Numbered from the stretch's first letter, positions 46,112 through 59,192 are shown. The stretch: DNA of 64,000 nucleotides from Paraescarpia echinospica (GCA_020002185.1 CM034538.1:2584270-2648269); one strand, 5' to 3'. Made by a program: numbers and translations. Notes: a model not told the origin generated them from the sequence alone.

Positions 46112-49100
46112 AACATAGCAGCAGGCATTCTGACAGTGTGACTGCTGCCTGGCTAAATGGATGCAATGGTGCTTTAAAGTTAGTTCTTCTGCCAACTATC
46201 CTTTTCACACAAGCCTATAGATTTAGTAGCTGCCAGCACACTACTGAGCCTAAACTACCATGCAGGTGTGAAAAACGCCCTGATGTATTTGAACTTGAGC
46301 CACTAATTAACTGTCCACCAAGCAGTGACAGGGCGGACAAATGGTTATCATACGTAGACAGGTACAGAAAGAAACTGACGTTTTCTATAAAAAGAACACG
46401 TTTGCCTATCAATGGCATGTATTTCCTATTGTTGCCCGGCAGAAATCAAACAACCCTGTAGGTAATTGTTAATCAAATGTTTTTTGGTGCATCATAGTTT
46501 CAGATCATTAAGGGTTATGATAGAAGTAAAATGTTGACATGTTTACAGTTCACTTATTGCACCACGTCTTGCATTTAGAGGAATAATTATAATAGAAAAT
46601 AAAATGTTGTGGCACACATTTTTAAATACATGCATCGATGAGAAACTGGGAATTACTTTTCTGTGGCCTAAGAATAACTAATTTCACAAACTTCTTGCTT
46701 ATATAAAACTACTGCATAAAAATAGATATCCATGCAAGACACAGACTCCGCATGTGACAGATGTTTTGGGAAGGGGAATAGCGCACTGTTTCTGGCACAA
46801 TACACAAAATCTACTGTTAGGGGATAGTCTCAAGGGCCCTTCTCAAAAACCACATCACTAGAGTGTAAACATTTTGCATTTTGGGAGGCTGTGTCAGCCT
46901 TCTTCTCATGTGATGTAGAGTTACCAAAAGGAGAAAACTTGTCTCCTTTGTTATTTGCTATTTACCTGAATGATTTTGAACACCGTTAGTCATAATTATA
47001 AGGGACTTGACATGGCAGCTGGTGAAATTTACAACCTTAGTGATGATGATGTAGACATTTTCTTGCAAATGTATGTTCTACTATATGCTGATGATACTAG
47101 AATGATTCAATCAAATACAGATTTCTTGTGTATAGCGGAAATATGTCAACTCTTCTAATGGTTGACATTTTGTTGTTTCAGGATGACCCCTTAGTATGTA
47201 GGCACAACTGTCCAGGGGTCTAGAGGGTGCTATTTGTCTGTTGACACAAGCCTCTGCCAGTGACCAATTACAGATTAGTCACACTTTCACCAGCCAGCCT
47301 CAGTGAGGTGTGACAGATGTTGTGGGAAAAGGGATTAGTTGAACAAAAGGACTGGAAGCATGATAGATCTGCTGCGGCAGTAGATTGAGTTAGCAAATTT
47401 AGCATTTTAGGGGACCTTTGATGCCCTTAGAATGATTCAATCAAATACAGATTTCTTGTGTACAGTGGAACTACCACATGAAATGTCTATGCAAAATTAG
47501 AGAAAAAGTTGCTGAACAGTTTTTGGAAAAATAGGCAAAATGTAAAAAATTACCAGTTTTGGGGTCCTTTTTTGGAGGGGGGGTCATTACGTGCCCTTAG
47601 AACGATTCAATCAAATACAGATTTCTTGTGTACAGTACACTACCACATGAAATGTATAAACAAAATTAGAGAAAAAGTTGCTGAATAGTTTTTTGGAAAA
47701 ATAGGCAAAATGTTACATTTTTACCAGTTTTGGGGTCATTGGAGGCCCTAGGGAGCCCTTAGAATGATTCAATCAAATACAGATTTCTTGTGCATAGTGG
47801 CAGTGCCTTAAGTTGTCTATGCAAAATTTGAGAAAAGTTGCTGAACGGTTTCTGAGATACGGCAGCTAATGGCGGACGCAGAGTGATGGCAATAGTCCCT
47901 TGGACCTTCGGCCAAAGGACTAAAAACATAGCGAGTGGTTTGGCAATAGTGTACCTGACCCTCACCCCTGAAGAGCAGGAAACAAGAAGAGCAGCATATG
48001 ACCATTTATGCTGCTGTTAAGTACGGCATTGCATGCAGCAGGTCATGTTAACACCACTTCAGTGGCACCACCTCAGGAATGATTAATAACTCAAAATAAC
48101 TGTTTTGTTTTTTTCAATTAAGAGATCAAAGGCAAATGGTCTAATGAAGTTAATGACTACAGAGGTGAGGTGACCTCTAGCAATATCATAGATAACATAA
48201 CAGCAGATTTCTGCATCAAATCTGGCCGCTGTGACCATCCAGAGGCACTTTACAGGACTAAAATAATTTTATGTAGTAGACATCACGTCTTGTGAAACAA
48301 TGGTTTGTGCAGTGATTGTTAGTTCAGTGATGTATGTCGCCTGATGTGACTTAAAAGTTACACTCTACCATGACAGTCTCTGCCGCACTTGTCACAGACA
48401 AAGGCAGTTGGCTGAGAAGAGGGCGCTGGATTTGCGGTGGTCCCTTTTCTCCGCCAGTTTTGTTGTTTCTCTTTTCATGCCAGTTTTAATGATTGACCTC
48501 CAAGTACCATGACCACCGGTGGCTGTCTCCCAGCTGTTTGTGCCATCTTTATAAAACAATAATGAAACAAACCTGGAATCTTTGGGGGAGCTCCCCTATC
48601 TCCATAACCCATGTCGGAAGGAACGACCAGTTTTCTCTTCTCTCCCTCGCACATTCTGCAATGGCATGCACATTTTGTCACTGTTTAATAACACAGATTA
48701 TTTTTAAATGTAAAGCAATATGTGCACATGTTTAAATATCAGTATTTTAATGCCAAAATCCTAATTTCAAATTTAGTTACTATCAACTTGAGCGATTGGA
48801 TAACGATAATGGCTGGATAAATGTACAAACAGTTTCTATCATGAAATGCAGTCCAACTGCCACTAAGATACTGAGTTTGTACTTTGTATACGCAATGCAA
48901 CATTATTTGACTTGCCAGTCACAATTTTAATAATCAAGTCAAATTTTCACCAGCGTGACCATGAAAAAGGTCAGTTGTACAATAAAATAACTTTCTTAAT
49001 TAAATTATGTACTTTTTAACTAAAGAAAACACAGTTTCGATGGTTTTGCAAGAATATTTTGCTGACATGCAAAGACAGACATCACACTAAAGAGGTGCAA

Positions 49101-50507
49101 TGAGTACCGGTACTTGCACTAGTGCAAGGTATGCCTACAGACAGGTTAAGAGTTTGCCCTCACCCTAACAAACCCTGGTCCCAGCCCTTGATCACTTGGC
49201 CTGAACCGAGGGTGAATACAAAGGGTTCTCCGCGGGGAATGCTGCTGTCAAACTCTGTTCCGTCCTCCAGCTTGCCCTGCACACAAAAGTCTCCATATAT
49301 TCCAATCACATCACTCGATCTAACTGTGGTTATAGTCGTGGTTATAGTCTTACTAACTTAACCCACCCATGGAGCTAGAAACAAACGGCACAAGTTATTG
49401 CCAGTACAGTATTTTTATGTTATACTCGTTCACAGTGGCGCCATCTCGAGATTCGCTAACCAATCTACAGTTTCCACCTTTCTCCAATAGGTGGCAAAGC
49501 ATATATGTAATTTTGTACGTAAATAACATTTTTTTGTATAAATGTATCGCCAACTGGTAGATGAGAGACCACTGGTTCAAGCAAATGAACATAGGAAGGG
49601 GCAACTGGACCTCGTTGCCTGAGAGCCGCCAAATTAATTAATTAATGTAAAGAATGGCATTTAGATAATAAAATACAAAACTATCACACAGTGCCATGTG
49701 TTTCAGTTACTGCTTTGTGTAAGGCAAATTCGGCTCTGTTCATATACACAAAGTTAGGTTGGATTAAAGCGCCAACCGAATTAGTGCACCAGGGGGTGAG
49801 GTGTGTGGGTCATAAGCCACACTCTGTGTGAGACTACAGCACTCTGCTATGCAGCAGCGCGCCATCGCCGAATCAAACCAAACAATACATATATATGTTG
49901 TATAGATATATAATTATTAAATACTTTGGTCACACAAATGTAATTTTTGTACAACAAATTAAAACAGGTCAGACAGTCCAAATATGAGTTGCTGTATTTG
50001 GAACAACAAATCAAAATTTGGGCTTCTGAAAAAAGTCAAATACTGTTTCAAATGCTTAAAATTAATGTACAGTCCTCCGCAGACAACTGCCCATAATGAG
50101 AGCCACTATAAACTGGACATTATTGAAAGTTCCGAATGACTGCCCGGTGGTACTTCACACTCACTGTCCACTTCCTGACCTTGGTCACAATCTCACAATA
50201 ATAATGTCCACTATGAACATGTTTATTATATTTAAATACAAATACAGATTTGACCCAAACTTCAATGGTGTAATCCAAGATCATAAAGGCGAATGTTCTG
50301 AAACTGTAAACATGTTCAAGCACCCACCGTATAATGCATCTTAAGAGTGTCCCCCTTGTGAGACTTGATCTTGCAGTTGTCTGCATCAATCCGTTTCTTG
50401 ATGCCAATCTGCAGTTTCTTCTTTGAATCCTTCGTGTCCTTAGTTGCAGCGACGCCGAGGACAACCAGAATCACCGCAACAGAATACAGCCCTGCTTGCA
50501 GCTGCAT
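44798..50507 (-). CDS. FKBP2: FKBP-type peptidyl-prolyl isomerase, ER lumenal, four coding exons
   Basis: Exons: 50507-50328 (60 codons), 49276-49164, 48655-48573 and 44859-44798, in total 438 nt and 145 residues with all phases consistent. Residues 2-21 form a signal peptide (hydrophobic [13 protein letters not shown]). The mature N-terminus has [11 protein letters not shown] as in vertebrate FKBP2. The FKBP domain shows the ligand/active-site residues Tyr59, Phe69-Asp70, Phe79, Val88-Ile89, Trp92, Tyr115 and Phe132 (motifs [20 protein letters not shown] and [14 protein letters not shown]). The protein ends IERKDEL, so it should be retained in the ER lumen by KDEL retrieval; human FKBP2 (142 residues) ends in a weaker variant. 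Role: proline cis-trans isomerisation during secretory protein folding, inhibitable by FK506-class ligands. Intron 3 (3.7 kb) is mostly AGTCC-type copy 2. A TGTGGCCCTGTAG upstream of the ATG hints at a 5' UTR intron. Confidence 0.96.
45051..47926 (-). mobile_element. AGTCC-type interspersed element, copy 2 (FKBP2 intron 3)
   Basis: This is the reverse complement of copies 1 and 3. The right edge reads GGCCAAAGGACTAAAAA and the left edge AAAAAATGGGCCAAG. The plus strand (the sense of the embedded coding remains) holds LINE-type RT scraps: [20 protein letters not shown] (about 45893) and [17 protein letters not shown] (about 46932), then [11 protein letters not shown] (about 47074, catalytic YADD). 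A 148-codon ORF at 46015-46461 begins with the [15 protein letters not shown] block and carries an (AT)n tract. About 130-bp blocks repeat at 47420-47860 (GATTCAATCAAATACAGATT in each). It is therefore a composite, non-coding element built partly from a LINE. Confidence 0.8.
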
Positions 50508-50647
50508 CGTCTCTAGGCTGGGTTTCCTACAGGGCCACACAGAGCAGGTATTACAAGAGGAAGCAAACTGGTGTGGTAATGACTGTCAATTAAATACATC
50601 AGTTTAGAGTTCACTTTGCTATTGACAAAAGAACTAAAAGTCAACAG

Positions 50648-53523
50648 TTTTTAGTCCTTTAGCCGAAGGTCCAAGGGACTATTGCCATCACTCTGCGTCC
50701 GCCGTTAGCTTCCATATCTCAGAAACCGTTCAGCAACTTTTTCTCTAATTTTGCATAGACATATCTTAGTGCACTGCCACTATGCACGAGAAATCTGTAT
50801 TTGATTGAATCATTTTAAGGGCTCCCTAGAGCCTCCAAGGACCCCAAAACTGGTGAAAATGTAACATTTTGCCTTTTTTTTTTTAAATGTTCAGCAACTT
50901 TTTCTCTAATTTTGCATATACATTTCATGTGGTAGTGTCACTTTACACAAGAAATCTGTATTTGATTGAATCATTCTAAGCGCACCCAATGACCCCCAAA
51001 AAGATCCCAAAACTGGTAATTTTGCCATTTTTTTCTTCAAAAACTCTCACGTAAATTTTTCTCTAATTTTGCATAGACATTTCATATGGTACAGCCACTA
51101 TACACAAGAAATCTGTATTTGATTCAATCATTCTAAGGGCTCCAAATGTCCCATAAAATGCTTTTTTTTAAACTAAATGCTCTACTGTAGTACTAGCTCT
51201 AGCAAGCTTCCAGTCCTTTTGTTCAACTAATCCCTTTTCCCACAATATCTGTCACACCTCACTGTGGCTGGTTGGGTAAAGTGTGACTAATCTGTAATTG
51301 GTCACTGGCAGAGGCTTGGGTCACTGTGTCTGGTGGTAGGAAGTATGACTAATCTGTAATTGGTCACTGGCAGAGGCTTGGGTCAACAAACACAGCACTT
51401 TGTACCCGAAACAGAACACTATTCCCCTTCCCAAAACATCTGTCACATGCGGAGTCTGTGTCTTGTATGGATATATATTGTTATGCAATTGTTTTATATA
51501 AGCAGAAAGTTAATTGAAATTAGTTATTCTTAGGCCACAGAAAAGTAATTCCCGGTTTCTCATTGATGCATGTATTTAAAAATATGTGCCACAACATTTT
51601 ATTTTCTATTATAATTATTCCTCTAAATGCAAGACGTGGTGCAATAAGCGAACTGTAAACATGTCAACATTTTACTTCTATCATAACCCTTAATGATATG
51701 TAACTATGATTCACCAAAAATACATTTGATTAATAATTACCTACAGGGTTGTTTGATTTATGCCGGGCAGAAACTGTTTCTGCAAAAAACATTTGATTAA
51801 TAATGACCTACCGGGTTGTTTGATTTATGCCGGGCAGAAACTGTTTCTGCCTGGCAGAAACAGCAACAAAAGGAAATACATGCCATTGATAGGCAAACGT
51901 GTTCTTTTTATAGAAAATGTCAGTTTCTCTCTGTACCTGTCTATGTATGATAACCATTTGTCTGCCATGCTCACAATAAACATCACATGAATGATAAAAG
52001 TAAGATCACTGCCACTTAACTTGTGGATTATTATTATTACAAAACTGCTCTGCTACTGCTTGGTGGACAGTAAGCTGCAACTGTCTTTGAGTTTGTTTAC
52101 ATTTTGACAAACTACTATTATATAGCACTAATGTTTGAATGAATCACATTTTGAGAATGCATGTCATTGTTTGCGGTGTAACTTTTGTATGCTTCATTTT
52201 CTGCTGCTACAAGTTGCGTTTGTCCGAAAGATTATTCAATTACCTATCCAATGATAATAAATATGTTGTGGTGTTGGAAATATATAGCTTTGGTATATTG
52301 TACACGAAGGTTGTGATAGGAAACTATTGGACATTGCGAAGTCCAGAAAGACAGTATGAGATGTGTCACTCAATATATGAAGTGTGACTTTCAGATACTT
52401 CATTTTGTAGTGCTATGGATTATGATGGGCCTCTCCATTAGCTCCCTATATATTTATGTGAAATATATCATTGTCATTAAAATATTTCAGAACAGGCTAA
52501 CGCTAAGCTGCAACTGTCTTTGAGTTTGTTTACATTTTGACAAACTACTATTATATAGCACTAATTTTTGAATTGGCACGACTAATGCTAATATATCCCA
52601 CAAAATGACTTCTACAGGAAACAACGTTGGTGTAAATTATCATCCCATTGTTCTTACTGACAAACACCTGTAAGTTAGGTGAGTAACACCTTCGAAGTTC
52701 TGACAGCAGGACACCGCCTTCGATGAAGTCGAGACAAAAGTTTGACAAAGGCTTCAAGTTCAAACGGTCTATCACCGTCCAGCTGACCCATTTTTTTTTC
52801 TTCTTTACACTACCTTTTACTCTCAAATAATCTGTCCTCTTAATTTTATACATAAAGACATAATCTGGCAAAACTTTATACATTTTTGTAGCAGCACATT
52901 TGTACTTCCAGTGTATCATATATTTATCACTTGCTGTGTATTACACCCAGCTGTGGAGCTAAGATTCTCTGCCTGCTATTGTTTGATGGAAACTGACTAA
53001 TCTGCAACTGGTCACTGGCAGTAGCTTGTTTCAACAGAGAGCATTAAGCCACTAGACCCATGTTAAACTGGACAGTTGCCTGTAGGTTTTAAACTGTGTC
53101 AAACAGTAAGTCTACCTTTTGCTCTCAAATAATCTGTCCTCTTAGCTTTACACATAAAGACATAATCTGGCATAACTTGATAAGTCTTTGTATCAGCACA
53201 TTTGTACTTCCAGTGTATCATTGCAACATAACATACATATTACATACTGTGTGCCACATATGAATGTTGTGCATGTAATATTTCCATGCAATCCATTTGC
53301 ATATATAATTTCAACAGCTGTTTTCTTCATTTTCACTTTTTGATCCCTACCATGTTCAATGCTCATATATTTTTTAAAAACGTGTAAAGCACCCTATCAA
53401 ATCTTTACAAGGATGTAAGAAAACAATGTTACAATTTTTCTGACTTATCACTCATTTGGTCAGCCGGGGTCACATATAGACGTATTAATCCAAAGGACTT
53501 CAGGGCCACTTGGCCAATTTTTA
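50648..53523 (+). mobile_element. AGTCC-type interspersed element, copy 3 (upstream of FKBP2)
   Basis: Begins TTTTTAGTCCTTTAGCCGAA and ends CAGGGCCACTTGGCCAATTT then TTA. It is largely collinear with copy 1, with an internal rearrangement: the segment around 52060-52140 is repeated at 52500-52570. The edge lies only 140 bp from the FKBP2 start codon. No intact ORF. Confidence 0.8.
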
Positions 53524-53539
53524 TTGTTTAATACTAGAT

Positions 53540-53703
53540 CTGGGTTGGGTTCAAGTACAGTACACTTGATCATTTTAGCAAGTAGAATTTACCAAATACT
53601 AATACAACTACTTGCAGTTTCAAAAAACAAGTACAAATTCAATTACAACTGTACATATATTGGAAAAGTGTACTTAAGTACAAATACTTGACCCCCAACC
53701 CTG
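53540..53703. mobile_element. Short hAT-like MITE (about 164 bp)
   Basis: Inverted ends are CTGGGTTGGGTTCAAGTACA at left and ACTTGACCCCCAACCCTG at right. The interior is rich in GTACTTG/CAAGTAC motifs. No convincing 8-bp target duplication was seen. Confidence 0.65.
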
Positions 53704-53825
53704 GTTGAAATGTCTGGCTGTAAACTTCCCTGTGCACCTGCCACAACAAACTTGTTCAACATACGATACATATCTGAAGCGACATTACACTGACTGTGAC
53801 ATGATTTTGAATGATCATAGAATGA

Positions 53826-53908
53826 TCAGACACAAGTGGACAGTGATCAGACACAAGTGGACAGTGATCAGGCACAAGTGGACAGTGATCAGACACAAGT
53901 GGACAAGA
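53826..53908. repeat. Tandem 21-bp repeat, four copies
   Basis: Four units with the core CAGACACAAGTGGACAGTGA; the third has GGCACA for AGACACA. Confidence 0.95.
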
Positions 53909-54614
53909 TTTAATAAGATTGATGTCCAGAGCTACAAGCTCCGAATGGCATGCGGACAAGGAAGCTTTTGGTTTATCTAGAGTCCAACAATTTTCCAATT
54001 ATGTATACTTCCCAGATAGCTGTCAATGTTATATGTTTGAACATATTCACACTGCTACCATTAACACAATCATCAATAATTTGTTCGTCATTGATTGTCC
54101 TCTGAGGACAGATACTGGATAGCATTCAACGTGGCCAATCATAGACCTATGTCTGATTACAGCTAATGAAATACAAATTATGCAATCCATTCTGTACAAT
54201 CAAAGAAAGTAAACTACAAAATATACAACCACATAACTAGGGTAAAAATGTCTAACCGACTGGGGGAGGAGAGGTGGCTATAATGGATAACGTAGTAGAT
54301 TTCTGTCATATCCTCCACGTTATCATGTAACCACAAGTGACAGCTGGCCAAGTGACATTCACCTAACACAGATTGTGCCATCTGCTGTCAAGGATAAATG
54401 ACTTCTATAGCTTATATAACATTAACAGACACAATTTAGTTGTTGTATATACGTCAATAGGCAGAATAACAAGCTGTCGCACAACAAGTGGTGGCGACAT
54501 CAGCAGTCCTCATTGTACATTACGATACTTGCTTTTTGAAACTAATTCATGTTGTTAAAATTATTTGCCAATGTCCAGAGTTCAACATCCCCTTTGTACT
54601 GTAGCCAGGATGTA

Positions 54615-54643
54615 AGGTGGTACCATACTATATGGTACCACCT
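54615..54643. other. Perfect 13-bp inverted repeat (hairpin)
   Basis: AGGTGGTACCATA, then a three-base spacer CTA, then TATGGTACCACCT. There is no T-run after it and no gene next to it. Confidence 0.85.
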
Positions 54644-54649
54644 GGCATC

Positions 54650-57479
54650 ATGATTACTTGATGCTGGTGTAGGTTGTCTGACTTGAGTCAACATAACCCT
54701 TCATAACACTCAGATTGCAGTAGGCACAAGGCCTGCTTAGCACTGTCTCTTCTGAGAACAAAGCAGGCATTTTGTTATGGACTTCCTGGCTTATGCTGGG
54801 ATATGGATGCCAACAAAGAGGTGTCCAACAAAGACCAATGGCCTAAACAAACCCATTTACCTGTAAGTGCTTAATCAAACAAATTAAAGGGTTATTGTTT
54901 GCTTCAGTGGATTTTCACTGGGGCTACATTGCACATCAATGTGCAGAAACTTAACAAGTCACAACAAAACAGCTATTGTTGCCGATTTGAATTAGAATGG
55001 AATACAAATTAATTAAAGTGAAATTTATATTTTTGTGAGTACGCTGAATTGGACTTGATCCTTGATCAATACACATGAATTGGAATTGATAAAAGTGAAT
55101 TGAACCCAGGTCTGAATGCAATACAGATTTTTTATGTTGAGAGATGTACAACCATTTCCAGTTTTTACATAGTTTTATTTTAAATGTAAAAATCATGATA
55201 CAGTACATTTATTGGGTGTTCAAAACACAAATAAATTTGATATTCAGGAGGTAGATGACAAAACCTTGAATATTTATTTGAAGCATAGGTATGTTTTGTA
55301 GCCTGATATAGAGGGTGACATTATTTTAATTGAATGCTATAAATTATAAGCTGATTAACCAACAAAATATATACAGATTGAATTAAACATAGATTTTTAA
55401 GTCAAAAATACAAATTTTAACCAACACAACATGGCAGGTCTAATTCCCTTTCACCGCGTTACTATCACGGAGATGCCACACGTCTGAAATCATACACAGA
55501 GGAAGACTTTTGACTAAATAGAGGTTTAATTCCCTGATGCTGTTAACCATGAGTGTTATGGATTGTGTGTGCAACTGTGTGTTGTCTTGCTCGCCATTAC
55601 AAGTGAACGGGCAGTAATGGGTGAACATGGGCATTAATGTTCAACTCGGTTGTCATTAAGTTTAACAGCTATCTCAAATGACAGACAGCTTGGTGTTATA
55701 GCGTTGTCTAAGATGTATACGTTAGTTGTCTGTCACTTGGTAAATGGATAGAACCAATTCTTATACAACATTTTCAAACAGCGCATGAAAGCAAATATAA
55801 GTGATAAGCTTACAAATCACCCTGTCACCAAATTTCTTATATTTTAAAACGTGCTGTAACATTGTCATTGGCAGAATAATAAATTTAACAAACAGCTCAT
55901 CAATTCTGATCGTAAATGAGCAGGTTAATCATGGCGGACACCATTTTTATAGAACCCCAGTTCCAGACAGGAACATATTATTTAAGGCCTTTGATTATTT
56001 CAGCCATTCCATGGTGTCTTCCATGATGAAAGCTACTCAAAGTGTAGTGAATTTGTTCTACTGCTTCTAATTTCATGAACAAATTTGAACTGTTATTTCA
56101 AAGACCGTAAGGAGCTCTTTAATTTAGCCAAACAATTTTTCAATTCCGTTAACAATTTCACAGGAAAAATTAAAGGTGAAAAATGTGACTTCTGTGACAG
56201 CTACTACTCCAAATGTATAGGCTGAGTATATTATGTTTCGTCCATTTCATAGCCTCCTAGGAGAGATAAACCATTTTGTCTCACATAATTGACTACATAG
56301 AGGTTTGAAGATTCCTAAATGAGGCAAACTATCAGGAGTCATTTATAGTTGTTAGAAAGCACTGGATGTGTGTGACTTCCATGACAGAAAAACGTGACTT
56401 CCCTGACGAGTAGCTCCAGCGGTTTAAAACAAAATGCAAAAGTTTTTAAATTCTTATTATTTATTTTCAGAAAATCCCAAAACACAAAAAATAAACAAAT
56501 AAATCCAAAGTACAATTTGATGATCACAGTGTCTCAAAATATTCTCATTTTCAAATTCTGTGTGTATATACCAAGTGACAATGAAATAAATGAACAACAA
56601 AATGTTGCATGAATTACAGTTAAAAAGTATGGTGTAGGTTCATTTATTCTTGTGACTACTTGAAATAAACAGTTTGATCTCTGGTATGGTCAAATCTAGT
56701 TTTCTGGCTTCCTACAGAAAAAGTTGACCTCCTATTGTTAACTATATCCTATATGATATCCTTGATGGGATTATCTGTTGTGGAAATTACCACTTCTGTT
56801 CAGGCAATTCAAACAAACATCCTTGGTATTTAGCTGCAACATCTAGATGGAAAGCCAATGATTGAATACAAGAACTGCACATTAACTAAGCCTATGATGA
56901 TACATGTTAATAACACAGACAGTGAAGTGAGGGTTATGACAGTAAATATTTAGTGAATAACACACATTGTAAACTTCTCTTGTAAGAAGTTTGAGAAGTT
57001 TTCTGTCACTACAATTTTACTGTTGAATTTATCTGCTTCCTTCTTCTACACAAGTTCTAGCTGTTCATTTTTGTTAACTTAAAACATTCCCATAGTTGCT
57101 TTTCTTGAACTATTCTGTTCATCTCCTACTGCTAAGTTTGGAACTTCTTGAGTGACAGAGCGAGTGAGTGGCTTCATGGCTCAGGAGCATTAACTTAAGG
57201 AACATAATATAAATTACTGTTTAAGAAAAATAGTCCATCAGTTGTATGATCATACATGCTTAACTAAGTTTATGTGTTACTTGTATGGTGTGACCTCTAT
57301 GGCAAATCAGTGTGACTTCCATGACAGACTTTGATGTGCATTTACCCACTACAATAAAGCATTTACTTCATAGGATTTTTTTTCTAAACTATATATTTCC
57401 CAGGAAATAAAACAAAATCTGTACTTTTGTGACTTCCATGACAACAAAATGAGGTAGATTGCGTCTTCTCACCTCAAGA
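54650..57479. other. No gene recognised; scattered 16-mer family
   Basis: AT-rich DNA without convincing exons. Between 56185 and 57444 a motif close to GTGACTTCCATGACAG occurs six times at irregular spacing (56185, 56372, 56394, 57290, 57312, 57429). Confidence 0.5.
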
Positions 57480-58690
57480 AACTGTGAGCAACTGTCAAAC
57501 GAAGACCAACCATGAGAGCAAGCAGGATTCAGAAGCAGGTACTCAACGACAGACCACATACACGTTGTAAACCAACTGAAAGAGACGTGCCGAGAATATA
57601 ATATCCCGCTCTGCATTGCTTTCGTCGACTACAAGAAGGCTTTTGACTCGGTGCAAACTCAAGCAATACTGACTTCCCTTCAAGAACAGGTGATAAAAGA
57701 GGTGTACATCAAACTTCTGAAAGACATCTACACCAACAGCTCAGTGACAGTCCACCTACACAAAAAGAACAACAAGATCAACATCAAGAGAGGAGTACGA
57801 CAGGGTGACACCATACTGCCCAAGCTGTTTACGGCAACATTCAAAAGCATATTTCAAAGACTGACCTGGGAAACCAGGCTTGATGATCTTAGTCATCTTT
57901 GTTTCGCCGACGACATGCTCATATATGCGCTACTACACCGCAAACACAAAAAAATGCTGCAGGAGCTAGCTGATAAAAGTAAAAAAACAAGGTCTGAAGA
58001 TGAACATTTCGAAGACAACAGAAAATGACACCAATATATATCAACACCATGCAGACAGAGAACATTTAAAGCTACATCTATCTGGGACAGCGATACAGTA
58101 TCAGAGACAAATACCAAGACAAGGAGATTCAAAGTAGAATCACCGCCAGCTGGACAGCATTCGCCAAACACCGGAACATCTTCAAAGGTAACTTTGGAAC
58201 CTGCTTGAAGAGACAAGTCTATAACTCATGCGTACTTCCAGCGATGACGTATAGCGTGGAAACATGGGCACTCACCACTGATTCAGGCAAAGAACAAGCT
58301 AGCACCCATATCGGGAGAGCACTGTGGAATATTCTTCTGGATAGAAGTAACCACTAGATTGTGAAGAAGAAAAACAAACATTTGGCCAGATGATCTGGGT
58401 AAGAGAGAAGACAAAGGTCTTAGACGTGACAGAACAAATCAGAAGATAGAAATGGACTTGGGCAGGGCACATTAACAGACAAGATAACCGATGGACATCG
58501 CATATCACAACCTGGAGACCTTATGAAGGGAAACGAGCTAGAGGAAGACTGGCGAGACGGTAGAAAGACAAACTGGACGAGTACTGGAACTTGGAAGGGC
58601 ACCATCTCGCAGAGGATAGCGCAAGACAGGCAGATTTGGAAACGACATGTTGTCGTTGAGCCTGAGGCTTTCGCCCAACCGGTAAACCAC
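57480..58690 (+). mobile_element. RTE/BovB-like LINE, decayed
   Basis: Order of blocks: EQAGFRSRYSTTDHIHVVNQ (57507), CIAFVDYKKAFDSVQTQAIL (57613), IYTNSSVTVHLHKKNNKINI, GVRQGDTILPKLFTATFKSI (57793) and SHLCFADDMLIYA (57892, catalytic FADD). In broken frames follow the typical YIYLGQRY-, CLKRQVYNSC-, RRKWTWAGH-like and RIAQDRQIWKRH blocks to about 58640. One stop at about 57505 replaces the usual arginine of PREQ by a CGA to TGA change. More stops follow 58025. The 5' part is missing. Confidence 0.88.
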
Positions 58691-58714
58691 GCAAATATGT
58701 CAATGATGATATAT

Positions 58715-58806
58715 ATATATCAGTTCTCTCTCTCTCTCTCTATAATTAATATTATCGAATATTATATAAATATAATATTACCGAATATTATATGTATATA
58801 TATATG
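58715..58806. repeat. TC and AT microsatellites
   Basis: (TC)n at about 58726-58742 and AT-rich TATA/ATATTATA runs at 58705-58716 and 58745-58806, directly after the LINE end. Confidence 0.85.
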
Positions 58807-59126
58807 ATTCTAAAAGCCACGAGTACAGTTTGCCAGTGAGAAATGCCAGAGCCTGACAGAGGCACTGTCACTGTCAGTCTCCGACACGACATTCATCATG
58901 ATCGATCATCGCTCATTCAGCGTGCACGCTTCCTTAAATTTATAATCGCACACAACTGAATTTAAAGCAAGCACATACAGTGTCGTTCTCTGTTTTACCA
59001 CTTATTCATTGTATTCTGTCATCCAACAGTACCTAAAACGAGGAATCACAAAACACGAACAGGTCTTTCCAACACGCTTGTTGAGTTATACAGCCTTCTT
59101 TGATAGTGGTGACGCAGCGAACTAAC

Positions 59127-59192
59127 TAGTCTCGCTTAACCGACTCTCGCCTGGCTACGTGACTTCGTCAGGAAAATAGTCTGGCTCTGAAT
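59127..59192. repeat. Target-like sequence also present at the right edge of the fold-back pair
   Basis: AGTCTCGCTTAACCGACTCTCGCCTGG-type sequence carries TTAA at 59136-59139. A second copy (about 85-90% alike by eye) starts at 62987 immediately after the fold-back block, and a short AGTCTCGCTT lies just before the block at 59618. Confidence 0.7.

Noticed and set aside
46015..46461. 148-codon ORF as an independent host gene
   Set aside because: It lies inside AGTCC-type copy 2, starts with a LINE RT block, contains an (AT)n expansion, and a broken version occurs in copy 1.
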